Positions 1 through 9,935 of a stretch of 64,000 nt of DNA are shown piece by piece. This DNA comes from Microvirga sp. Its GTDB lineage: Bacteria > Pseudomonadota > Alphaproteobacteria > Rhizobiales > Beijerinckiaceae. A program made the translations under genes and the position numbers. The first letter of the stretch is position 1. The number at the start of each line of letters is the position of its first letter. Location: the NCBI RefSeq assembly GCF_014699075.1, contig NZ_JACXAB010000015.1:1-64000 (forward strand), given 5' to 3'. The notes beneath the pieces are model-generated. The model was not told where the DNA came from. It made no database searches and saw only the letters and a list, made by a program, of their open reading frames with translations.

Positions 1-1
1 G

Positions 2-103
2 CGCGGCCTCACCCCCTACGAGTACATCTGCAAGATCTTTACAAGCGAGCCGCAACGCTTCAGGCTCGATCCGCTCCACCAAATGCCGGGACTAAACATC
101 TAA
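2..103 (+). mobile_element. IS481-family transposase, C-terminal fragment (runs in from left edge)
   Basis: The first 33 codons, open from the left edge to a TAA, read as the typical tail of IS481-type DDE transposases: RGLTPYEYICKIFTSEP followed by a proline-rich end with HQMPGLNI. Only the tail is visible, so I cannot tell whether the element is intact outside the window. I did not see a terminal inverted repeat just after the stop. It lies tail to tail with the DUF2934 gene. Confidence 0.75.
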
Positions 104-450
104 GAGGTGCGCTTGCGCCGAGGCTTCTTCGGGGCACCTCCATCAGCAGACTGTTCACTCACGGCTGCCTTGGCATTAGCCACCGCGGCAGGAGGTGTAT
201 TCTCGACCGTTGCGAAAGACTGCTCGGACCGGCCTGCGTTCAATTCACGCTCCGCTCTGTACCAGTGATCGTGCGGGTCACCTGCTCGTCCCTCGTTCTC
301 CCATATCTCGTAAGCCCTCTGGCGGATGCTCTCCTCGCTGGCGCCTGATGGCTGATCCTTCTGGCGACCGCTTGGGTCATCGAATATCTGGCGGCCGAGA
401 TCGAGCCCGATGCGAGGCGTCGCATCTGGTCCGGTTTTGTCCTGGGTCAT
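100..450 (-). CDS. DUF2934 domain small protein
   Basis: The protein has 116 residues. Residues about 38-70 (EESIRQRAYEIWENEGR, then a DHWYRAEREL segment) match the DUF2934 pattern, a short helical domain common in Rhizobiales and often found in stress-type loci. The C-terminus is Lys/Arg-rich (PKKPRRKRTS), which could bind nucleic acid, but that is inference. A purine-rich ribosome site (GGAGAGGAG) precedes the ATG. The gene is convergent with the transposase end, and the two stops overlap by a few bases. The molecular function is unknown. Confidence 0.75.
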   Translation of the reverse strand: MTQDKTGPDATPRIGLDLGRQIFDDPSGRQKDQPSGASEESIRQRAYEIWENEGRAGDPHDHWYRAERELNAGRSEQSFATVENTPPAAVANAKAAVSEQSADGGAPKKPRRKRTS

Positions 451-558
451 GATGGCTCCTCTCCTTCAGACGGGAGGTCAATGCCGGGTGTCGGAACATG
501 TTTCACAATGAACGTTGACCATTGGGTCTCGACCTTCGTGCAAAACGGCCAGCTGCAC

Positions 559-584
559 GGAACGGACGTCATCCCAAGCCGGTT
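559..584 (+). promoter_or_regulatory. EcfG-type stress promoter candidate
   Basis: GGAAC at 559-563 and GGTT at 581-584 are separated by 17 bases, matching the alphaproteobacterial EcfG pattern GGAAC-N16/17-cGTT. It lies about 55 bases before the small gene at 640. The assignment rests on pattern only. Confidence 0.5.
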
Positions 585-639
585 TTTCGTTCCCCGCCCG
601 ACAAGTTTGGTATTGTGGTGGGCAGGAATGGAGGCTTTC

Positions 640-867
640 ATGACCAAAGAGGATCTGGCTCAGAAGCTTGACCATATGGACCCTGGAGCGACCCTCACGG
701 TTCTGGACAATGTGCTGGCGCAAATGTTCGGGGAGGTCACACTCTCATACGAATCTCAAGAAACACTCAGGCGCATTGCCGACTTCGCGCTCGAACACCG
801 CTGCACGTTCTCGTTCCATGAACACGAAGGAGCGGTTCCATGCTTCAAGAAGGACGATGTCTTCTGA
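640..867 (+). CDS. Small hypothetical protein (75 aa)
   Basis: I do not recognise the family. The ATG at 640 is chosen because GGAGG ends six bases upstream; the frame is open further upstream but has no comparable ribosome site. The product is acidic and mostly helical at the start (MTKEDLAQKLDHMDPGATLTVLD), ending in a His/Phe/Glu-rich stretch (CTFSFHEHEG). There is no signal peptide or membrane segment. It is convergent with glgB and has an EcfG-type promoter candidate upstream, so it may be a general-stress gene. Confidence 0.6.
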   Translation: MTKEDLAQKLDHMDPGATLTVLDNVLAQMFGEVTLSYESQETLRRIADFALEHRCTFSFHEHEGAVPCFKKDDVF

Positions 868-888
868 GGATCTGAGCCGAAGGATCGT

Positions 889-3096
889 CTACTCCCACCG
901 CAGCAGAATCGTGCTCAACGGAGGAAGCACGAGGCTCAAGGAGAAGGGACGTCCGTGCGACGGAACCTCTTCGGCCTGCAGAGCGCCTCCATTCCCCATG
1001 TTGCCGCCGCCGTAGATCCCCGCATCGGTGTTGAGGATCTCATGCCAGAGCCCTGCCCTCGGTACGCCGATGCGATAGGATATTCTTGGAACTGGCGTCA
1101 TGTTGCTGACGGCAAGGATGATCGAGCTGCCATTCCCTGCCAGCCGCAGCATGGCAAAGACGGAATTTCCGGAATCGTCCACAACCGCCCACTCGAAACC
1201 GCCGGGGTCGGCATCGGTGCCGTGAAGAGCCGGCTCGGCGGCATAGATGCGGTTGAGATCCCTGATGAGCCGCTGAATTCCAGCGTGCCGCGGGTTGTCC
1301 AGCAACTCCCACGAGATCGAGGCATCGTGGTTCCACTCCCGCTCCTGTGCAATCTCGCCGCCCATGAAGAGAAGTTTCTTGCCAGGGTGGGCCCACATGT
1401 ATCCGAAATAGGCCCGGAAATTTGCAAAGCGCTGCCACTCGTCGCCCGGCATCTTCCGGATCAGCGATCCTTTTCCATGCACGACTTCATCATGCGACAG
1501 CGGAAGAATGAAACGTTCGGAATAGGCATAGACCATGCCAAACGTGAAGGCGCCGTGATTGTAGCTCCGGTAGACGGGGTCCTGCTCCACATAATGGAGT
1601 GTGTCATGCATCCAGCCCATGTTCCATTTGAACGTGAAGCCGAGCCCACCCTCTTCTGCAGGTTTGGTAACGCCCGGGAATGCAGTGGATTCCTCCGCAA
1701 TGGTGATCGCACCGCCGCAGCGATGCGCGACGATGCTGTTGAGATGCTTGAAGAACTCGATGGATTCGAGGTTCTCCCTGCCTCCATATTTATTCGGGAT
1801 CCACTCACCCGCTTTCCGGCTGTAGTCGCGGTAGAGCATCGAAGCGACGGCATCGACCCGCAGTGCATCGATGTGAAAGCGCTCCAGCCAGTGCAGCGCG
1901 CTGGCGATCAGGAATCCTCTCACCTCGTTGCGGCCAAGGTTGTAGATCAAGGTATTCCAATCCTGGTGGAATCCTTCCCTGGGATCCTGATGCTCGTAGA
2001 GGGGAGTTCCATCAAACTGCGCAAGTCCCCAGACGTCGGTCGGGAAATGAGCCGGAACCCAGTCGAGGATCACGCCCAAGCCAGCTTCATGGCAACGGTT
2101 CACGAATTCGGCAAAGTCCTCCGGCGTCCCATAGCGGCCGGTGGGGGCGAAGAGGCCGAGCGGCTGATAACCCCAGGAACCTCCAAACGGATATTCGGTG
2201 ATCGGTAGGAGCTCGATATGGGTGAATCCCAGCCCGGTGACATAAGGGATCAGGCGATCCGCCAGTTCGGTCCAGTCGAGGCTGCGGTTCCCTTCACTCT
2301 CCAATCGCATCCAGGAGCCGGCATGAATCTCGTAGACCGAGATGGGCGAGGTCTCCGTCTGACGGGCGGCTCTTGCCCTCATCCACTCGGCGTCGGTCCA
2401 TGGGAAAGCGTCCGCCCGCGCGACGACGGAGGCCGAGCCGGGAGCAGCCTCGGCGGAGCGTGCAACAGGATCGGCTTTCTGCGGCAGCAATTGCCCGTGC
2501 GGCCCGACTACCTCGTATTTATAACGCTCGCCGGGGCCAAGGCGCGGAACGAAGAGTTCCCAGATCCCTGTCTCCCGGCGCAGGCGCATGGGATTGCGCC
2601 GTCCATCCCAGCTGTTGAAGTCTCCCACAACAGACACACGCTGCGCATTGGGAGCCCAGACCGCAAAGCGAACGCCGGACACGCCGTCGATGGTCATGGG
2701 CTGCGCACCGAGCACGGAGCCGAGTTCGTAATGGGTGCCCTGCCCGATCAGATGCAGATCGAGGTCCCCGAGGAGTAGACCGAAGCTGTAAGGATCCTCC
2801 AGTTCCTGAACGGCGTCGGGCCAGTGAACGCGCAACCTGTAGGCATCTCGATGGCGGAGCCTGCCGGCAAACACTCCATCCGTATGCACGAGATGGAGCC
2901 GGTCAGGTTCTCCAGCTGTCTCTCGGCGCAGAACCTCGACCGATTTTGCGCCGGGCATGAAGACGCGGACGATGCTTCCGCCGTCGGCAGGATGCTGGCC
3001 GAGGATCGAGAACGGGTCTCCATGTCGCCCCTCGACCAGAGCCTGAACGCTGCTTGGCTCGATGCCAGCGAGGAGATCGTCACGTCCGGGCGTCAT
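889..3096 (-). CDS. glgB: 1,4-alpha-glucan branching enzyme GlgB
   Basis: GlgB cuts alpha-1,4-glucan chains and rejoins them as alpha-1,6 branches in the cytoplasm. The 735-residue length is usual for GlgB. The order is an N-terminal CBM48-type region ([20 protein letters not shown], about 165-185), a GH13 barrel, and a C-terminal beta domain. Visible GH13 motifs are [28 protein letters not shown] with the nucleophile Asp, the acid Glu in IAEEST, and [13 protein letters not shown]. The start overlaps the stop of the treS/mak gene in an ATGA, so translation is probably coupled. It is the last gene of the glgE-treS/mak-glgB operon, where it branches the linear glucan made by GlgE. Confidence 0.96.
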   Translation of the reverse strand: MTPGRDDLLAGIEPSSVQALVEGRHGDPFSILGQHPADGGSIVRVFMPGAKSVEVLRRETAGEPDRLHLVHTDGVFAGRLRHRDAYRLRVHWPDAVQELEDPYSFGLLLGDLDLHLIGQGTHYELGSVLGAQPMTIDGVSGVRFAVWAPNAQRVSVVGDFNSWDGRRNPMRLRRETGIWELFVPRLGPGERYKYEVVGPHGQLLPQKADPVARSAEAAPGSASVVARADAFPWTDAEWMRARAARQTETSPISVYEIHAGSWMRLESEGNRSLDWTELADRLIPYVTGLGFTHIELLPITEYPFGGSWGYQPLGLFAPTGRYGTPEDFAEFVNRCHEAGLGVILDWVPAHFPTDVWGLAQFDGTPLYEHQDPREGFHQDWNTLIYNLGRNEVRGFLIASALHWLERFHIDALRVDAVASMLYRDYSRKAGEWIPNKYGGRENLESIEFFKHLNSIVAHRCGGAITIAEESTAFPGVTKPAEEGGLGFTFKWNMGWMHDTLHYVEQDPVYRSYNHGAFTFGMVYAYSERFILPLSHDEVVHGKGSLIRKMPGDEWQRFANFRAYFGYMWAHPGKKLLFMGGEIAQEREWNHDASISWELLDNPRHAGIQRLIRDLNRIYAAEPALHGTDADPGGFEWAVVDDSGNSVFAMLRLAGNGSSIILAVSNMTPVPRISYRIGVPRAGLWHEILNTDAGIYGGGNMGNGGALQAEEVPSHGRPFSLSLVLPPLSTILLRWE

Positions 3097-6000
3097 TCAT
3101 GTCCTCCGCGGCCCGCGTCTGCGAGGCGATTCACAATGTCGGACAAGCCCTGGAGGGGGATCGCCAACCATTTTGGGCGATTGGAGGCCTCATACTGGAC
3201 CTCGTAGGCCGCCTTCTCAAGCAGGAACAGATCAAGGAGCGAACGGTGCCTGTCAGGCGAAAGTCCGAGCTGTGGAGCTTGTGCAGTAGCATCCCAATAG
3301 GCATCCAGGAAAGCCTTTTGCGCACCTGCATAGAAGTTCTTGAGCAGCGAGCCTCGGATGTCGCGGAACTGCGGAGACGAGATATCCTCCTCGGGCATCG
3401 ACGCGGTCACGGCCACGTAGTCAAGGGAGCGCAGCAATCCCGCCACGTCTCGAAGCGGGCTCGTCTTCGCGCGCCTCTCCTCCAGCTCACGCACCGGCTC
3501 GCCCTCGAAGTCGATGATGTAGGCATCACCCTGCGCGACAAGAACCTGACCAAAGTGGAAGTCACCGTGGATTCGCGTGAGCAGCGTCCCACGGCCGGCC
3601 TCTGCAAGCCGGTCAACCGCCGAGATAAGCTCATCGCGGTGTTTGAGGATGCTATCCGCAAGCACACCTGTCTCAGGGTCCAGATCTCCACGAACCCCAT
3701 TGAGTATATCAAGAGCGGACACGAGCTGCTCCTGAGCCCTTGTCTTCCAGCCTTGGATGTCTTCAGTGCCAGCCTCGACAGGCGCAAAGGCCTGATCGTC
3801 AGTCGGTGCGGCCAGTGCCACATGCAGCTCACCGAGGCGCTGACCGACGACTTCGGCGAAGTTCTCAAGGGTGGTGAAGATTCCCTCTTCTGGAATTGCT
3901 TCGTTCTCGATCAACTCATACTCGTCGAGAGTGCGCTTGAGGTTCTCAAGCATCCAGTTCCAGGCATCGCCCTGGTTGCGGATGGCACCCTGGACGATTG
4001 CAAGGGTATGGGGTGTTCCGTCCTCCGAGATCCGCAGGACTTGGCCCAAGAGAGGAGCAGAGTTCTGGTAGCCCACCTTCGTCAGGTACTGCGTCATCTC
4101 CGCTTCCGGATGAGTCCCAGCAAATACGCGGCGTACGAGCTTGATCATCGCAAGGTCGCCGACGATCAATGAACTGTTTGACTGCTCGGCCGAAAGCCAG
4201 CGGATCGAAGCTTCCGACGTAACCTGCATGCAATCGAGCTCGGGGGTCCCCTCGAACCGGATCTCTCCGTCCGGCGTCTCCACCGTTGACCTCTCGCACA
4301 AAGCCCGCAGGACCGCATGCGCCCACCGGTCCACCGCAAAGCCATCGGTCAGGAAGCCCACCCGGGCTCCTCTGCGAACGCGGGCCAGGGCAAGCTGCTG
4401 AGGCAACGGCAACCCACCAGCGCTTTCCCATGCAATACCCAAAGGCATGAAGTAGCGTTCCGTGCGCTTGCCGACGCTCGCTTCGACCTCGGCCATCAGG
4501 ACGTCATCGGCGAACGGCATCGGCACCGTCCATGGAATGCGCGCCTCGTGCAAGGTTTCGTTCTTGGAGGCAAACCAGCGCCTGATCGGCAGATAGGTGG
4601 GCAGGACATCGCGGGCGATCGATTGCATTTGTCGTTCGTCAAGGCCGCCATGCAGACCGCTTCGCAGAACCAGGGTCTCAAACTCAGTCAACTGCTCCGG
4701 AGGCGCCGTCCGCCATTGCGGGCTTTCGACCTCCGTCGTGAGCTGGAACCAATAGAAGCCGTACGGCGGGAGGGTGAGCAGGTAGGTCAACTGTCCAATG
4801 GGCGGGAACGGCGACGGGCCGGTCATCTCCACAGGAACCCTCCCGGCAAACGCCGACAGATCAAGCTCGACCGCTTGCGGTGTCCGTGACAGGTTCGCGA
4901 CACACAAGATGGTCTCGCCCTCGTGTTCGCGCAGATAAGCCAGGACCTTGCGGTTGGCCGGATACAGAAGCCGGAACGTGCCGCGGCCGAACGCATGGTG
5001 ATTGCGGCGCAGCATCAGCATGCGGCGCATCCAATTCAGGAGGGAGTGCTGGTCGCGGCTCTGCGCCTCCACGTTGACGGACTCGAAGCCATAGACCGGG
5101 TCCATGATCGCCGGGAGCACGAGGCTTGCCGGATCGGCCCTGGAGAAGCCGCCGTTGCGGTCAGGCGACCATTGCATGGGCGTGCGAACGCCGTCTCGGT
5201 CGCCGAGATAGATGTTGTCGCCCATCCCGATCTCGTCGCCATAATAAACGACAGGCGTTCCGGGCATGGAAAGGAGGAGCGCGTTCATCAGCTCGATGCG
5301 CCGGCGATCCCGCTGCATGAGAGGCGCCAGCCTGCGGCGAATACCGAGATTGATGCGAGCCCGCTTGTCGGCCGCATAGGTATTCCAGAGATAATCGCGC
5401 TCCTCATCGGTCACCATCTCGAGCGTCAGCTCGTCATGGTTGCGGAGGAAGATCGCCCATTGGCATTTCTCAGGGATTTCAGGTGTCTGGCGCAGGATAT
5501 CCGTGATGGGAAAGCGGTCTTCCTTCGCAATGGCCATGTACATGCGCGGCATTAGCGGGAAATGGAACGCCATGTGGCATTCGTCCCCGTCGCCGAAATA
5601 TTCCTGGGTATCCTCGGGCCACTGATTGGCCTCTGCCAGCAACATTCGGTCCGGATAGGTGGCATCGAGGGCCGCCCGGATCTTCTTGAGGACTACATGG
5701 GTTTCGGGCAGGTTCTCGTTGTTGGTACCCTCACGCTCGATAAGATAGGGGATGGCATCGAGGCGCAGCCCGTCGATGCCCATGTCGAGCCAGAACCGCA
5801 TGACGCTCAGAACTTCCTTGAGCACACGCGGATTGTCGAAATTGAGATCCGGTTGATGCGAATAGAAGCGGTGCCAGAAATAGGCGCCTGCAGCCTGATC
5901 CCAGGTCCAGTTCGACTTTTCCGTGTCGAGAAAGATGATCCGCGTCTCTGGATACTTCTGATCTGTGTCGGACCAGACATAGAAGTCACGTTCGCGGGAG

Positions 6001-6407
6001 CCCGGCTTTGCATGACGGGCACGCTGGAACCAGGGATGCTGGTCCGAGGTATGATTGATGACCAGTTCGGTGATGACGCGCAGCCCTCGGGCATGGGCTT
6101 CACGCACGAAGGTCTTGAACTCCTTCAGGCTGCCGTAATCTGGACTGACGTCGCGATACTCGGCGATATCATAGCCGTCATCGAGCCGCGGCGATGGATA
6201 AAACGGCAGCAGCCAGATCGTATTGACGCCAAGGGAGGCGATGTAATCCAGCTTGGCGAGCAGGCCCGCGAAGTCGCCGATGCCGTCGTTGTTGGCATCA
6301 AAGAACGACTTCACATGCAGCTGATAGATGATCGCATCCTTGTACCAAAGCGGATCAGTTCCAAGGGAGGTTTCGCTCTTGAGAGATGCGTCGTTCTTCT
6401 TGAGCAT
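3093..6407 (-). CDS. treS: Trehalose synthase fused to maltokinase (TreS-Mak)
   Basis: A bifunctional protein of 1104 residues. The N-terminal part (about 1-560) is a GH13 trehalose synthase that interconverts trehalose and maltose; it has [25 protein letters not shown] and [12 protein letters not shown]. The C-terminal part (about 640-1104) is a maltokinase that phosphorylates maltose with ATP. It has the kinase motif HGDFHFGQ at 947-954 and IIDFEGEP a few residues later. TreS and Mak are separate proteins in mycobacteria but are fused in many proteobacteria. The fusion product maltose-1-phosphate is the GlgE substrate. The gene starts five bases after the glgE stop and overlaps glgB, so the three form an operon. 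Confidence 0.95.
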   Translation of the reverse strand: MLKKNDASLKSETSLGTDPLWYKDAIIYQLHVKSFFDANNDGIGDFAGLLAKLDYIASLGVNTIWLLPFYPSPRLDDGYDIAEYRDVSPDYGSLKEFKTFVREAHARGLRVITELVINHTSDQHPWFQRARHAKPGSRERDFYVWSDTDQKYPETRIIFLDTEKSNWTWDQAAGAYFWHRFYSHQPDLNFDNPRVLKEVLSVMRFWLDMGIDGLRLDAIPYLIEREGTNNENLPETHVVLKKIRAALDATYPDRMLLAEANQWPEDTQEYFGDGDECHMAFHFPLMPRMYMAIAKEDRFPITDILRQTPEIPEKCQWAIFLRNHDELTLEMVTDEERDYLWNTYAADKRARINLGIRRRLAPLMQRDRRRIELMNALLLSMPGTPVVYYGDEIGMGDNIYLGDRDGVRTPMQWSPDRNGGFSRADPASLVLPAIMDPVYGFESVNVEAQSRDQHSLLNWMRRMLMLRRNHHAFGRGTFRLLYPANRKVLAYLREHEGETILCVANLSRTPQAVELDLSAFAGRVPVEMTGPSPFPPIGQLTYLLTLPPYGFYWFQLTTEVESPQWRTAPPEQLTEFETLVLRSGLHGGLDERQMQSIARDVLPTYLPIRRWFASKNETLHEARIPWTVPMPFADDVLMAEVEASVGKRTERYFMPLGIAWESAGGLPLPQQLALARVRRGARVGFLTDGFAVDRWAHAVLRALCERSTVETPDGEIRFEGTPELDCMQVTSEASIRWLSAEQSNSSLIVGDLAMIKLVRRVFAGTHPEAEMTQYLTKVGYQNSAPLLGQVLRISEDGTPHTLAIVQGAIRNQGDAWNWMLENLKRTLDEYELIENEAIPEEGIFTTLENFAEVVGQRLGELHVALAAPTDDQAFAPVEAGTEDIQGWKTRAQEQLVSALDILNGVRGDLDPETGVLADSILKHRDELISAVDRLAEAGRGTLLTRIHGDFHFGQVLVAQGDAYIIDFEGEPVRELEERRAKTSPLRDVAGLLRSLDYVAVTASMPEEDISSPQFRDIRGSLLKNFYAGAQKAFLDAYWDATAQAPQLGLSPDRHRSLLDLFLLEKAAYEVQYEASNRPKWLAIPLQGLSDIVNRLADAGRGGHE

Positions 6408-6412
6408 TCTTG

Positions 6413-9400
6413 TCAGTCCTTAGGGGCAATGCGCCAGATCGAGAAAGGAAGCTCGCCCGGATCGCAGCGGATGCGCTGGTACTTGCCAGACCAGGTGAAG
6501 CGGTGTTGACGCACGAGATCCTCAACCGCCAGGGCGCCATGATCCGGGAGGCCGAACCTCCACAGGGGCAGCTCCACATCGGCCTCCTGCACATTGTGGG
6601 GATCGAAGCTGACCGCCACGAGCAGAACGTTCTCACGTCCAGGGGTCGCCTTCTCATAGAAGACGATCTTGTCGTTCGAGGCATTGAGGAAAGAGACGTT
6701 GAGGTGCGTATGCAGGGCTGGATTGGCGTGACGGATTCGATTCAGAATCGAGATCTCCCGGATGATATTGCCGGGTCGATTCCAGTCCCAGGCGCGGATC
6801 TCATACTTCTCGCTGTCAGCGTATTCCTTCTTCTTGGCGTCCGGCCGCCCTTCGCAGAGTTCGAACCCGCTGTACATTCCCCAGAGCCCGGAGAGCGTCG
6901 TCGCAAGCGCTGCACGGATCAGGTAAGCGGAGCGCGGCGCATTCTGCAGGAAATCCGGGTTGATGTCGGGCGTGTTCACGAAGAAATGCGGACGGAAGAA
7001 GTCCTTCGGTGCGGTCTGCGAGAGTTCGGTCAGGTACTCTGCCATCTCCGCCTTCTCGTTGCGCCACGTGAAGTAGGTGTAGGATTGCGAGAAGCCGATC
7101 TTGGCGAGCCGGTACATGATCTTCGGCCGTGTGAAGGCCTCGGACAGGAAGGCGACATCCGGATGGTCGCGGCGCACCTCCCCGATCAACCATTCCCAGA
7201 AGGGAAAGGGCTTCGTATGAGGATTGTCGATGCGGAAGAGCTTCACGCCCTGCTCGACCCAGACCAGAATGGTGTCACGCAGCTCAAGCCACAGGGACGG
7301 CATCGCGCCCTTGGCGTAGAAGTCGACGTTGACGATGTCCTCATACTTCTTGGGCGGGTTCTCGGCGTACTTGATCGTTCCATCGGGGCGCCAGTCGAAC
7401 CAGTCCGGATGCTCCTTCAGCCAGGGATGATCCGGGGAGGCTTGAACCGCGATATCCAGTGCCAGCTCCAGCCCGTGTTCGGCCGCAGCCGCGACAAGGC
7501 GCCGGAAATCCTCGAAGGTGCCGAGCTCGGGATGGATGGCATCATGACCGCCCGCCTCGGAACCGATGGCGTAGGGGCTGCCCGGATCGTCCGGACCGGC
7601 GGTGAGGCTGTTGTTACGCCCTTTGCGGTGCGTTCGCCCAATCGGGTGGATCGGCGTCATATAGAGAACGTCGAACCCCATGTCGCGAATGTAGGGCAGC
7701 TTGCGGATCACGTCATCGAACGTGCCGTGGCGACTGGGATCGTCGCTCATCGAGCGCGGGAACAACTCGTACCAGTTCGCGAACCCGGCCGCTGTGCGTT
7801 CGGCATCGACCGGGATCGCATCGGACCGCACCATAAAAGGCCGCCGATCGGCTGCCGTCATGATATCCGATGTCTCCGGCGCCAGAAGGATTTCGAGGCG
7901 CGCGTCGTAATCCGCATGGACGAGGCTGTCGGCCAGAGCATGGACGCTGTTGGCGATGTCTTCCTTGGCCTCGGCCCTCGCCTCCTCGACCAGAAGGCGA
8001 CCCTCCTCGAGCTCCAGGGTCACGTCGAGGCCGGCGGCGTACTTCTTCTCCAACTCCGACCGGAAGATCGCAAAGGGATCCCGCCAGGCCAGGACGGCAA
8101 ATTCATGCCGGCCGAGCCGCTCCAGCGGGAATTCCGCGCTCCAGCGATCATTGACCAGGAGCGTCATGCGGGTTTCGCGCCACTTTTCGTCGTCACCCGC
8201 CCTCCAGACTAACGCAACTGCCAAGGGATCGTGACCATCACCGAAGATGTCAGCCTCCACCCTGACGACTTCGCCGACGATCCGCTTCACCGGGAACTCG
8301 CCACCATCAACGGCGGGCGTCACATTCTCGATGACGAGCCGCGGTGCGACGAGAGCCTGATTCACCGTCGGCACGGATACCGCTCCTCTGATCGGCCTCG
8401 GGGGATGTCCCTCGAGGATCCGGACCTCACCGGGATCAAGCCTGATCGTCGTTGCCGGGGTGAGTTCGAGGCTCCCCTCACCCACTTCGCGAAAAGGCAT
8501 GAACTGAGCGCCGCTCTCCGATGCCAGGAACGCACCGGTGGCCTGGGCGGTGCGCCGAAGATCGGTGTTTGCAATGATAAGGCGCGCTGACTTGCTTTGC
8601 CGCACATCCTCCGCATCGGTCCTCAGCACAGCGGTCACAGGGGATGCGTGCCCCACGACGAGATGCACAGGCTTGCGAGCGAAGTGCGTATCATTGCGGG
8701 CGAGCAACTGGTTCGCCGTGCGGACCTCTCCCGTAAGATCAAAGCTGCCGCGTTCACGTAATCCTCTCAGGCCCGTTCCATTGCCGCGGGTCGGGTCGAA
8801 CCTCTCCCGACAACCGAACTCGAAGCCCATTGGAACGAGAAGGCCGTCACCGACCGACGCAGCAAGCCGCAATGCGCGGGTTGCGCGCCGCTGCAGCACA
8901 TCCAAAGGCTCAACCTCGTGTGTAATGCGCTTGTCGAAGGGAACCTCCGGAAAGGCTATTTCATAGCCTATGCCTCTCAGCTGTTCGTGCTCGTCGGCAA
9001 TCCAGCTTTCCTTCAGGTCCCACCAGCACAGCGAAGAAAACGTCCCATTGAAGCCAGCACCACGGAGCGCCTGCCTTGATTGGAAGTTCGTGCCTGGTGT
9101 CCAGGCAAGAAGATGGATCTCGGGCTTGTCTCCTCTGACGTCCGCTATGAGGCGCCTCATAGTGGACGCAGGAACCCTGTCCCAGTGCAGGCAGCGAAAG
9201 CCGACGGTCCCCGCTGCGATGAGGGCACGCAGGTTCTCGGCCAGACCTGTCAGATAAGGATGATCGTCTGGATCGCCGCCATCGAACGGAACGATCACGG
9301 CCTCCCTTTCAGCAGGGTCCTGACGTGGATCGAGGATGTCCGCGCTTGAGGCGGCGAGGCCGAGCTCGCGAGCGAAGACGCTATCGGCAGCGACGCGATC

Positions 9401-9733
9401 GACAACGACATCGAGTGCCAGGGCGAGGTTGCGGACACTGGCCCTTTCGGCAAGTCGCGCAAGACCATCGACTGCCTCGCCATGACCGAGGTTCGGGTGA
9501 AGCCGGGTCATGTCACGAGGCAGGAAGATGCTGCCGCCGTGTCCCGGCTCGAACGGCGGGGCCATCAAAATGGTATCAAAGCCGAGGGCGGCGGCGTGAT
9601 CGAAGATTTCATCCCAGTTGTCCAGAGGGCCGGCCAGCAGCGGGTGCACGTAGTAGATCCGCGGAGCCTTGCGGCTCACGTCTTTCATCCGCGCAATCTG
9701 GGATCTGGCGAGGAGGCTGTCTGCTGGTGACAC
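6413..9733 (-). CDS. glgE: Maltose-1-phosphate maltosyltransferase GlgE with extra N-terminal GH13-like domain
   Basis: GlgE transfers maltosyl units from maltose-1-phosphate to alpha-1,4-glucan. Residues about 455-1106 match a stand-alone GlgE (GH13_3): ANWYELFPRS, MTPIHPIGRTHRKG, RIDNPHTKPFPFWEW with nucleophile Asp836, and LSEAFTRPK with acid Glu865. Residues 1-450 are an added amylase-like domain (YYVHPLLAGPLDNW, FDTILMAPPF). In it the usual catalytic motifs have decayed: GFRCLHWDRVP lacks the nucleophile Asp and LLAWTPG lacks the Glu. It is therefore probably non-catalytic and may bind glucan or stabilise the protein (inference). It is the first gene of the GlgE operon. An internal start is possible, but the N-terminal domain is clearly coding. 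Confidence 0.93.
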   Translation of the reverse strand: MSPADSLLARSQIARMKDVSRKAPRIYYVHPLLAGPLDNWDEIFDHAAALGFDTILMAPPFEPGHGGSIFLPRDMTRLHPNLGHGEAVDGLARLAERASVRNLALALDVVVDRVAADSVFARELGLAASSADILDPRQDPAEREAVIVPFDGGDPDDHPYLTGLAENLRALIAAGTVGFRCLHWDRVPASTMRRLIADVRGDKPEIHLLAWTPGTNFQSRQALRGAGFNGTFSSLCWWDLKESWIADEHEQLRGIGYEIAFPEVPFDKRITHEVEPLDVLQRRATRALRLAASVGDGLLVPMGFEFGCRERFDPTRGNGTGLRGLRERGSFDLTGEVRTANQLLARNDTHFARKPVHLVVGHASPVTAVLRTDAEDVRQSKSARLIIANTDLRRTAQATGAFLASESGAQFMPFREVGEGSLELTPATTIRLDPGEVRILEGHPPRPIRGAVSVPTVNQALVAPRLVIENVTPAVDGGEFPVKRIVGEVVRVEADIFGDGHDPLAVALVWRAGDDEKWRETRMTLLVNDRWSAEFPLERLGRHEFAVLAWRDPFAIFRSELEKKYAAGLDVTLELEEGRLLVEEARAEAKEDIANSVHALADSLVHADYDARLEILLAPETSDIMTAADRRPFMVRSDAIPVDAERTAAGFANWYELFPRSMSDDPSRHGTFDDVIRKLPYIRDMGFDVLYMTPIHPIGRTHRKGRNNSLTAGPDDPGSPYAIGSEAGGHDAIHPELGTFEDFRRLVAAAAEHGLELALDIAVQASPDHPWLKEHPDWFDWRPDGTIKYAENPPKKYEDIVNVDFYAKGAMPSLWLELRDTILVWVEQGVKLFRIDNPHTKPFPFWEWLIGEVRRDHPDVAFLSEAFTRPKIMYRLAKIGFSQSYTYFTWRNEKAEMAEYLTELSQTAPKDFFRPHFFVNTPDINPDFLQNAPRSAYLIRAALATTLSGLWGMYSGFELCEGRPDAKKKEYADSEKYEIRAWDWNRPGNIIREISILNRIRHANPALHTHLNVSFLNASNDKIVFYEKATPGRENVLLVAVSFDPHNVQEADVELPLWRFGLPDHGALAVEDLVRQHRFTWSGKYQRIRCDPGELPFSIWRIAPKD

Positions 9734-9831
9734 GGTTCGGCCCTGTCGCTATTCGATTGGATCAACCTGGGGCGAGCCCACCACCGGCATCGGAACGACC
9801 GAGTTACGACCGGCAGAGCCTCCCTGTCAGA

Positions 9832-9856
9832 AACAAGCCCCCTTGGCTTTGGTTCC
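9832..9856 (-). promoter_or_regulatory. EcfG-type promoter candidate upstream of glgE
   Basis: On the minus strand, GGAAC (9856-9852) is followed after 16 bases by TGTT (9835-9832), giving a leader of roughly 90-100 bases before glgE. Trehalose and glucan genes are commonly under the general stress sigma factor in Rhizobiales. The fit is good but the leader is long. Confidence 0.4.
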
Positions 9857-9935
9857 TGTTCCAATCCAGATCGCTCGCTGCACACCTAACGCGACCCGTA
9901 CCGATCACGGCCTTTGGCGGGAAAGACCGGGGACC

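Noticed and set aside
493..500. GGAAC at 493-497 with CGTT 15 bases later as another EcfG promoter
   Set aside because: The spacing is one base short of the usual 16-17, and a better-spaced site (559-584) lies closer to the same gene.
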